From contig JAGLON010000007.1 of assembly GCA_023138975.1 (NCBI GenBank), positions 1 to 43,504 of the forward strand: a stretch of 43,504 nt of DNA, read 5' to 3'. Position numbers and translations under genes: made by a program. The notes below the pieces were generated by a model that was given only the letters and a program-made list of their open reading frames with translations, was not told where the DNA came from and searched no databases. Source of the DNA: Candidatus Zixiibacteriota bacterium (lineage in GTDB: Bacteria > Zixibacteria > MSB-5A5 > GN15 > JAAZOE01). Shown piece after piece: positions 34,200 to 41,114 of this stretch (its first letter is position 1; every line of letters begins with the position of its first letter).

Positions 34200-34227
34200 T
34201 TGATATAGTTTTTGTTTCTTCTATCTT
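34200..34227 (+). promoter_or_regulatory. Promoter abutting the M19 dipeptidase start
   Basis: TTGATA (34200-34205), a 16-bp spacer and TATCTT (34222-34227) are followed after 6 bases by the ATG at 34234, with no Shine-Dalgarno. The mRNA is predicted to be leaderless. Confidence 0.5.
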
Positions 34228-34233
34228 TTTATC

Positions 34234-35412
34234 ATGAAAAATCTACTGGTTTCTTTATTTATCTCAGGAATAATGTTTATGAGCTGCACGGAACAACCGC
34301 TTGACTACAAAGCTCTCCACCAAGATGCAATTGTCGTCGATCTTCACAGTGATACTCCTCTTCGTATGCGCCGGGGTATTGACTTTTCCGTCCGTGATAC
34401 GGCCGGGCATATGGATATTCCCCGCCTGCAGGAAGGCGGAATTGACCTGCAGGTGTTCGCTTGCTGGATATCCACCGGCACACTGCTTGACTCCTGCAAA
34501 GCCAAAGTTGACGAACTAATTGATACGCTCGAATCGCAGATAAAAAAGAATCCTGACAAGATAGAAATATGTTTGACCGCTGCCGATGCTGAAAGGATAA
34601 TCGGAGAAGGCAAAATCGCCGCCTTTATCGGAATTGAAAACGGGGTGGCAATTGCCAGTGATATTAGCAACGTCGATTACTTTTATAATCGGGGTGTGCG
34701 TTATATGACGCTGACGCATACCGAATCAAGCGACTGGTGCATATCGTCGGGTGATGATGAACCGGCGTTCAAAGGATTGACTGATTTCGGGCGCGATGTT
34801 GTACGGCGCATGAATGAGCTGGGAATGATAGTAGATATTTCACATGCGCATGTTGATGCAGTCGAGGAAGTTTTAAAAATCACCACTGATCCGATCATCG
34901 CTTCTCATTCCTGTGTTTATGCTCTTTGTGAGCATGATCGCAACCTGACCGACGAGCAAATCAGGGCTATCGCCGAAAACGGCGGTGTTATCGGAATTAA
35001 TTTCTATAATACATATCTATCTCAGGAATGGAAGGAGAAAGCTGATTCTCTGTATGGCCTCATTCGTCCCCAGGTCAAGATGCTTATGGAAAAATACAAA
35101 GATGATGACAGTGCCCGCTATGGAGCCATTATGGAACTTTATGGACAAATAACGCCGCACATGGACAGCCTGACGGTTGATGTCAATACCGTCGTCGATC
35201 ATATCGATTATATCGTGAAACTGGTCGGCCCCGAATATGTCGGGTTTGGTTCTGATTATGACGGTGTGCCAGTGGTTCCGAAGGGGCTTGATGATTGTTC
35301 GATGGTTCCCAATATCACGGCTGAGCTGGTTAATCGGGGCTACTCCGAAAAAGATATACGTAAAATCCTCGGCGAGAATTTTATGCGAGTCTTCCGGCAG
35401 GTGTGTGATTGA
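34234..35412 (+). CDS. Membrane dipeptidase (peptidase family M19), lipoprotein
   Basis: M19 enzymes hydrolyse dipeptides, including D-residue ones, with a binuclear zinc site. The 392-residue protein has a lipobox FMSC (Cys18), then VVDLHSDTP (His38, Asp40 bind metal), IGIENGVAI (bridging Glu), ISHAHVDAVEEVL, ASHSCVYALCEHDRNLTDEQ (second-site His) and FGSDYDGVPVVP. All metal residues appear intact. It would act at the periplasmic or outer face and recycle peptides. The start is unusual: promoter and ATG nearly touch. Confidence 0.94.
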   Translation: MKNLLVSLFISGIMFMSCTEQPLDYKALHQDAIVVDLHSDTPLRMRRGIDFSVRDTAGHMDIPRLQEGGIDLQVFACWISTGTLLDSCKAKVDELIDTLESQIKKNPDKIEICLTAADAERIIGEGKIAAFIGIENGVAIASDISNVDYFYNRGVRYMTLTHTESSDWCISSGDDEPAFKGLTDFGRDVVRRMNELGMIVDISHAHVDAVEEVLKITTDPIIASHSCVYALCEHDRNLTDEQIRAIAENGGVIGINFYNTYLSQEWKEKADSLYGLIRPQVKMLMEKYKDDDSARYGAIMELYGQITPHMDSLTVDVNTVVDHIDYIVKLVGPEYVGFGSDYDGVPVVPKGLDDCSMVPNITAELVNRGYSEKDIRKILGENFMRVFRQVCD

Positions 35413-35504
35413 ACAGCTAAACCTGTCGCAGCTTTATTTAATGACAGGCCTCTCACCGCATTCCATCCTTGACTATCGATATACAATAATCTTTTATTCA
35501 AAGT

Positions 35505-36818
35505 ATGGTTGCCAAAAGAAAAGCGGCCGTGGCCGCAATTGTCTTTACGGCACTTGTGCTTCTGTCGGTAAATATTGGCTGGTGGTGGTACTACCAATCA
35601 ATGACATCATATCTGGAACGGCAGTTATCTGACCGCCTGACCAGTATTGCCGCGACGGCAGGACTATACCTTGATGCGGAGAATATCGATAATCTATTTA
35701 TAGATAATCTCGATACCTACGTTCAAACAATAAATTACCTTGACTCACTGGTTGCAATTGACTCTTTATCCGAAGTATCCATCCTAGACCTTGATTTAAA
35801 CTACCTCGTCTCTACCCGTGAAGATTTTACCGAGAGCGGATATCTTCTGGCCCAGGTAAACTTTGATTCACTGCAGCAGGCCATATTCGGACGCACAGCA
35901 GCTTCAGCACTCTATAACATTGACGGCACCTATCTCAAATCTGCCTATTCTCCGCTATACGATTACGATGAACGGGTAGCGGCGGTTTTAGTCATTGAGG
36001 CGGGAGCCGGTTATTTTGATTTATTATCAACTCTGCGAAATAATTTGTATGTCTTGGCTGGAGGTTCAGCCGGAGCGGTAGGATTACTGCTGCTGTTTTT
36101 TATTTTTTATAACCGTCGTATGGCGCAGGCCGAGGAGCAATTGTTCCGGGCTGGATCACAGGCGGCGCTGGGGCGCATGGTAGCGGTTGTTAGTCATGAG
36201 GTAAAAAATCCGCTGATGATTCTCCGAGCGGCCGGTGAACGGCTTGAAAAAAAATACGATGATCCCGAAGCGTCGTTTATCACTGAGGAAGTTTCCCGGC
36301 TCGATAGTATTGTTTCAGGTTATTTATCTTTCGCATCGGGAGATATAGCTGTTAATTGCCGCGAAGTAGATATTGCGGAATTGGCGCATAGAATAATTGA
36401 GCGGTTACGCCCTGAAGCAAAACAAAAAGAAGTGAAAATCGATTCGGAAGTACCGGAAACCCCGGTTTTAATCTCAGTTGATAAAGTCGGGATTAGACAG
36501 GTTATATTAAATCTTATGCTTAACGCGATTCAGGCGGCGGAGGATAATGACGCTCGCGATAAACAGGTTGTGTTTAACATTCAGCCCGGCCATGAATATC
36601 TTCGTATAATAGTTTCAGACAGCGGTTCCGGTATAAAACCATCAATGCGGGAAAAATTGTTTGAGCCGTTTGTCACGTCAAAAACTCAAGGCTCGGGATT
36701 AGGGCTTTATTTATGCGATAAGATTGTCGAAAAACATAAAGGGAGCATTATCATTAGAGAAAACGAAACAGGCATGACAACCTTTGAAGTGAAACTGCCG
36801 ATGGGAGAAAAAAAATGA
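35505..36818 (+). CDS. NtrB-type membrane sensor histidine kinase
   Basis: The 437-residue kinase has two membrane helices (about 7-27 and 182-202) around a 150-residue periplasmic sensor domain. It has no HAMP domain, then the dimerisation/phosphoacceptor helix AALGRMVAVVSHEVKNPLMILR (His231) and the ATPase domain with ILNLMLNAIQAAEDN (N box), DSGSGIK (G1) and GSGLGLYLC (G2). The extracytoplasmic signal is unknown. It overlaps the NtrC-type regulator by 4 bases (ATGA), so the pair works together. The ATG has no Shine-Dalgarno; TTGACT at 35469-35474 and an AT-rich -10 region lie close upstream. Confidence 0.93.
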   Translation: MVAKRKAAVAAIVFTALVLLSVNIGWWWYYQSMTSYLERQLSDRLTSIAATAGLYLDAENIDNLFIDNLDTYVQTINYLDSLVAIDSLSEVSILDLDLNYLVSTREDFTESGYLLAQVNFDSLQQAIFGRTAASALYNIDGTYLKSAYSPLYDYDERVAAVLVIEAGAGYFDLLSTLRNNLYVLAGGSAGAVGLLLLFFIFYNRRMAQAEEQLFRAGSQAALGRMVAVVSHEVKNPLMILRAAGERLEKKYDDPEASFITEEVSRLDSIVSGYLSFASGDIAVNCREVDIAELAHRIIERLRPEAKQKEVKIDSEVPETPVLISVDKVGIRQVILNLMLNAIQAAEDNDARDKQVVFNIQPGHEYLRIIVSDSGSGIKPSMREKLFEPFVTSKTQGSGLGLYLCDKIVEKHKGSIIIRENETGMTTFEVKLPMGEKK

Positions 36819-38146
36819 GCCGCATTTTGGTAATCGATGATGAACCCAAGATGACGATGTTGATATCGGCCAGTCTTGAAGATGCCGGGCATTCGGTTAC
36901 AACCGCCGGGACTGGAAAAGAAGCGATGACGCTTCTCAAGAAAAACTCTTACGATTTAGTTGTCTCTGATATTAGACTACCCGCCCCCGACGGCATGGAA
37001 ATTCTTAGCTGGTTGTCCAAAAACGTCCCGGAGACAATGGTGATAATGATGACTGCTTTTGCCGAGGTTAAGAACGCGGTGGAAGCGATGAAAATGGGCG
37101 CCTCGGATTATTTAATCAAGCCCTTCCCACTCGAAGAGTTAACTCTTCTAACCAGTCGCCTTTTAAATCATCAAAAAACTACAAATATCAAAAAAATGCG
37201 CGAAGCTGACTATGACGCATTGGCTTATGATGATTTTATCGGAACTGCTCCGGCTACAAAAAAAATGCTCGAATTGATAGGAAAAGTCGCCGTAACTGAC
37301 ACCACTGTATTGATTAACGGGGAATCGGGAAGCGGAAAAGAGCTGGCTGCAAAAATGATTCACAACTTGTCGCCTCGAAAAGATAAACCGTTTATTGCTG
37401 TCAACTGCGCTGCTCTGACCGAAACGCTGCTGGAATCGGAGCTATTTGGCCATGAGAAAGGAGCTTTCACCGGAGCTATCGCAAGAAAACCGGGGCGGTT
37501 TGAATTAGCAGAAGGCGGAACGATTTTTCTGGATGAAATCGGTGAGATGTCCCCGTCGCTTCAAGCCAAGCTCCTGAGAGTTCTCGAAGAGAGAAATCTG
37601 GTTCGAGTCGGAGGTGTCGATGTTATTAAAGTCGATATTCGGTTGGTAACAGCAACTAACCGTATTCTAAAACAGATGATAAAAGACGGGGAATTCCGGG
37701 AAGATTTATTCTTCAGGATTAATGTTTTTCCAGTGACTATGCCTCCGCTGCGAGAGAGAATCGAAGATATCCCTTTATTGGCCGAGTATTTCTTAAAAAA
37801 ACAGAATTTTCATCATCCTGATCTTGAAGACGAGGTCAAATCACTGTTAAATTCATATCATTGGCCGGGAAATATCCGTGAATTGAAGAATATTTTGGAC
37901 AGAGCGGTGATTTTGGCTGGGGATAATGCCATTGATCCGGGCTGCATCGGTATTGATGATGAGGATATAGCGGGTAGTTCAACAGTCTCGGTTTCAGGGA
38001 GTTTATCTCTGGGAGATAGTGAAAAAGAGATGATTTTACAGGCAATCGAGAAAGCGGGCGGCAACAAGACCGAAGCGGCCAAGACTTTGGGAATAACCCG
38101 ACGGAAGCTGTATTCCCGCATGAAAATACACGGTATTGCCTCTTAA
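36815..38146 (+). CDS. NtrC-type sigma-54-dependent response regulator
   Basis: The 443-residue protein has a receiver domain with phospho-Asp52 (VVSDIRLP) and the acidic pair DDE at 8-10. The AAA+ domain has Walker A GESGSGKE (169-176), the sigma-54 contact loop GAFTGA (216-221), Walker [12 protein letters not shown] and the R-finger region [13 protein letters not shown]-terminal Fis-type HTH ([30 protein letters not shown]) follows. It opens sigma-54 promoters after phosphorylation by the upstream kinase. Two -24/-12 promoter candidates near it (38259 and 31918) are likely targets. Confidence 0.95.
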   Translation: MSRILVIDDEPKMTMLISASLEDAGHSVTTAGTGKEAMTLLKKNSYDLVVSDIRLPAPDGMEILSWLSKNVPETMVIMMTAFAEVKNAVEAMKMGASDYLIKPFPLEELTLLTSRLLNHQKTTNIKKMREADYDALAYDDFIGTAPATKKMLELIGKVAVTDTTVLINGESGSGKELAAKMIHNLSPRKDKPFIAVNCAALTETLLESELFGHEKGAFTGAIARKPGRFELAEGGTIFLDEIGEMSPSLQAKLLRVLEERNLVRVGGVDVIKVDIRLVTATNRILKQMIKDGEFREDLFFRINVFPVTMPPLRERIEDIPLLAEYFLKKQNFHHPDLEDEVKSLLNSYHWPGNIRELKNILDRAVILAGDNAIDPGCIGIDDEDIAGSSTVSVSGSLSLGDSEKEMILQAIEKAGGNKTEAAKTLGITRRKLYSRMKIHGIAS

Positions 38147-38258
38147 TATGTCCGTAAGGGTACACTTGACCGCCGAGGTACGGTGAAACAAAGATCGTTG
38201 GCGGGGTTAATCGGTTGTGGTACAGCTTCTTAGTTATGGTGGCCCAATCGCTGAGGTT

Positions 38259-38274
38259 TGGCATGATTATTGAT
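38259..38274 (+). promoter_or_regulatory. Candidate sigma-54 promoter of the downstream secreted-protein operon
   Basis: TGGCATGATTATTGAT fits TGGCAYG-N4-TTGCW with one mismatch in the -12 GC (here GA) and correct spacing. The predicted start near 38285 leaves a 19-base leader in which AAGGAAG lies 6-7 bases before the ATG at 38304, which supports the position. Confidence 0.6.
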
Positions 38275-38303
38275 TATATATCGGTATACAAAGGAAGCCG
38301 AAT

Positions 38304-39365
38304 ATGAAGAAATTATTGATAATTATTGGTTTGTTGACTTTGATTGCCGGATTGACCGGAGATTTGCTGGCTCAGGGCGGAGGCGGCAATGGCGGCACTG
38401 GAGATGGGGGCGATAGGTTATTGGCTGCCATGAATAGGACCGACGAAGTGATTGCTCAGGCCAAAGTCGTAGTTTTGGAAAGTGGATCGAAGCGGGCGGA
38501 GCAGGTTTTAAAAACTGCGATAAGCTTTCAAATGGTATCCCGTAAAATGTCTGTGGTGGCAATTAGTAATATGGATGTTGCTATGGGATTACGAGCCGGG
38601 CAGAAAACCCTGGATGCTCGAGCCAGAGCCAAACGGGCTATTGCGATAACACGTCAAGCCGGTGAAAATCAAGACTATGTTCGACAACGGCTTGAAAAAA
38701 CTCAGGGATTGATAAATAGAATAGAAAATAGAAGCGGTGAGGAAACACCGGGCAATATCTCACAACTCTTTGATACCGCAAAAGATAAGCAGAAACGGGC
38801 AGTCGAGTTTTTCCGCAGTGGAAAATTAAAGGCTTCACTCCAGATGACAATGCAGGCTCAAAAATCTCTGGAAAAAATATCTCAGAGATTAAGCGGTGTC
38901 AATCAGTATACGAAAAAATACCAGAATACACTTGAGCGGTATTTTCAGCTCGAAGAGAGAATCCGGGAAGCATCCCTTTCTGAGAATAAAGAAGTAAAGA
39001 AAAAACTGCAAGCCGCCAATATTAAGATGCAGGAAGCCAATGAGTTATATGATAACGGGCGGTACCAAAAGGCTGATAAAGCAATGCAGCGAGCAGTTGA
39101 AACTCTGTATCGCCTGGCTGAAAAAATGCGTGATCCAGCCAGAATACAAAGTGAGTTGACGAAGCTGAAAAGAGTCGCCGAAAAGTTGAAAGAGGGCGTC
39201 ACGGTATCCCATCAACATCAGCTCGAAGAGATGTATCGTAGTGCTATAGAACATCTTAACAAAGCTGAGTTGCTCTCTCAGAGGGGAGAATTTAATACCG
39301 CCGCCGCCCAATTACAGGCTGCTCGGCAGATTTTAAACAGGATTTCCAACCGATTAGAGAGGTAG
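38304..39365 (+). CDS. Secreted helical (coiled-coil) protein of unknown function
   Basis: The 353-residue protein has a signal peptide (MKKLLIIIGLLTLIAGLTGDLLAQ) and a Gly-rich linker (GGGGNGGTGDGGD). A nearly all-helical body follows, with repeated units like AKRAIAITRQAG, AVEFFRSGKLKASLQMTMQAQKSLEKIS, ANELYDNGRYQKADKAMQRAVETLYRLAEKM and AIEHLNKAELLSQRGEFNTAAAQLQAARQIL. The spacing resembles TPR-like or antiparallel coiled-coil pairs. It is periplasmic or secreted. It follows a candidate sigma-54 promoter and is 3 bp from the next gene, so the two form an operon and the protein may partner with that beta-barrel. Confidence 0.8.
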   Translation: MKKLLIIIGLLTLIAGLTGDLLAQGGGGNGGTGDGGDRLLAAMNRTDEVIAQAKVVVLESGSKRAEQVLKTAISFQMVSRKMSVVAISNMDVAMGLRAGQKTLDARARAKRAIAITRQAGENQDYVRQRLEKTQGLINRIENRSGEETPGNISQLFDTAKDKQKRAVEFFRSGKLKASLQMTMQAQKSLEKISQRLSGVNQYTKKYQNTLERYFQLEERIREASLSENKEVKKKLQAANIKMQEANELYDNGRYQKADKAMQRAVETLYRLAEKMRDPARIQSELTKLKRVAEKLKEGVTVSHQHQLEEMYRSAIEHLNKAELLSQRGEFNTAAAQLQAARQILNRISNRLER

Positions 39366-39368
39366 TTT

Positions 39369-40715
39369 TTGAGGACGATAGGGGTAGCCGTCTTAGTCAT
39401 TTTTCTTCTCTTCGTAAGTGATTCTCTTGAGGCTGCTAATTTCTCATCTAACAAGGGGTTATCCGTTTCTTCGAGTTTAGAGTACCAGTTGATTTCACAG
39501 GAGTACTATAATGCGATTATAGATACTTCATCGATTGACGGTATTGAGAGCTGGGTTCTGGCTAAAGATAATATTGAAGACTTATTAGCTCGAGTTGGAC
39601 TTCAGTATAGATATCAAACTGCCCAAAATAAACATTACTTTCGATCTGATTTAGAGGTGTCCAAAGACCGCTGGATAGGTCGGGGAGAAAGCGCTATAAC
39701 TTTAGGTGGGTATGACTCATATATAAAGCTTCTTGGCAAAGTTGAACTCAAATTAATTATAGATGAAGAAGAGACGGGGAATTCAGGCTATCTTCATATC
39801 TTTAGCTATCTTAAGGGGAGACAGAAAGTCTCAGATAAGATTTCTCTGGGGGGGAGGATATCGGTTGAGCATGTCGGTTTCAATGAACCCAAGGGAAGTG
39901 AAGAACCGGATGCCTCTTTGGGGAGCATCAGGCTGTATAGAGACTATGATTATACTCTATTAGGTGGTCAGATTAACGGGAACATCGCCCTGACGGAGTT
40001 TGGCAAGAGTATCGACTGGCAGGCTTCGATTACTAAAAGATATGTCCCTGACTCGGTCTTGGCCGAGTATAATCAATTTTATAGCATGTTATCGTACAGC
40101 AACTTTACTATGCAGGGCTACGTCATGGCAGAGATTTCCGCCGAATATAAGGATTATGCTCAGCCGGGGAATCAAAACGATTTTGGAGCACTTGATGTAG
40201 GCTCACGAATCGGGTACTCATTTAGTGACAGATATGCGGCCAGCCTGTTCTCATCTTTTACTCTGTACAAGTATCTGGCTCCGGATATCGTCAATCATGA
40301 TAACTGGCGGGGAAGGATTGAGATAAAGGGAATTCGTCATCTAAGTGATTGGGAGTTTGGCCCGAAGATACAGTTTGAGTTCAGCTCCGATTCGCCGCCT
40401 GAAGATCTGGAATCTGACGGAGTAGTCTATTCCGAGGATTATAATCAATGGGGGATTGGCACCCATGTTAGTAATTTTGGTAGTTCATTAGGTATAATAG
40501 ACGCCGAAATAATCTACGGAAATAGAAGCTATACCGGACAGGATGTTTTGATAACCTCATATAATCTGATTAATGTCTCAATCATGGCTTCATTGAATGT
40601 TCATCGCCATCTGGCCCTGAATTTATTCTTCGATGGCGACTTTGAAGACCATGATAGTAAAGAACAAAATTCCAATCTATATATCTTTTCGATCTCCGTA
40701 AGCACCCATTTCTAA
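39369..40715 (+). CDS. Outer-membrane beta-barrel protein, operon partner of the helical protein
   Basis: The 448-residue protein starts at TTG (AGAGG upstream, within the previous gene's end). It has a signal peptide MRTIGVAVLVIFLLFVSDSLEA and alternating strands typical of porin-like barrels (YRYQTAQNKHYFRSDLEVSKDRW, GRIEIKGIRHLSDWEFGPKIQFEF), ending SISVSTHF with terminal Phe. The function is unknown. It is the second gene of the helical-protein operon. The layout (NtrC-type regulator, sigma-54 promoter, secreted helical protein, beta-barrel) hints at an export or surface system. Confidence 0.75.
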   Translation: MRTIGVAVLVIFLLFVSDSLEAANFSSNKGLSVSSSLEYQLISQEYYNAIIDTSSIDGIESWVLAKDNIEDLLARVGLQYRYQTAQNKHYFRSDLEVSKDRWIGRGESAITLGGYDSYIKLLGKVELKLIIDEEETGNSGYLHIFSYLKGRQKVSDKISLGGRISVEHVGFNEPKGSEEPDASLGSIRLYRDYDYTLLGGQINGNIALTEFGKSIDWQASITKRYVPDSVLAEYNQFYSMLSYSNFTMQGYVMAEISAEYKDYAQPGNQNDFGALDVGSRIGYSFSDRYAASLFSSFTLYKYLAPDIVNHDNWRGRIEIKGIRHLSDWEFGPKIQFEFSSDSPPEDLESDGVVYSEDYNQWGIGTHVSNFGSSLGIIDAEIIYGNRSYTGQDVLITSYNLINVSIMASLNVHRHLALNLFFDGDFEDHDSKEQNSNLYIFSISVSTHF

Positions 40716-41114
40716 TGGATTTGTGCAAACTTTGATCTCAGAAAGCTCTTGACAAATCCTCAGAATGTGTTAGCTTTGTTGTGTCTAGGGATTAGTTGTG
40801 TTTTGTCGCACCTAATATTGGATCAAGCGCACCTTGGGTAGCTTTATACGTACTCACATTAAAGGTACTTCAACAGTTACATGATTGCTCTTACAAAAGC
40901 CTTTTCCACGAGATTAAACTGAGTTTACATCTTGAGGTATGTCAATTTGTGTCAATAATTCACATCTGGAATTAACATCTTTATGGTATTGGCGCATGTA
41001 GTTTAAACTTCGTTTGTAACAGAGGTTTATACTCTACTAAAAGGTTCCTTAATTTCAAATGGTGTCATTACTGTTTTGCGACGCCATGTTGAACAAATTT
41101 AAAGGAGCAGTGTA
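40716..41114 (+). promoter_or_regulatory. Intergenic region upstream of the large dockerin gene
   Basis: No gene is seen in these 399 bases. A -10-like TATACT at 41028-41033 would start transcription near 41040 and give a leader of about 75 bases, but no good -35 precedes it. TTGACA at 40750 has no partner -10. A short direct repeat TGTCAA...TGTCAA lies near 40940. AAAGGAG at 41101-41107 is the ribosome site of the next gene. Confidence 0.4.

Noticed and set aside
40750..40780. Sigma-70 promoter from TTGACA at 40750
   Set aside because: No -10 lies at 16-18 bases; the sequence there is AGCTTT or GCTTTG.
41000..41016. Sigma-54 promoter from TTGGCGCATG before the large dockerin gene
   Set aside because: The -12 half reads GTTTA and lacks the TTGC element.
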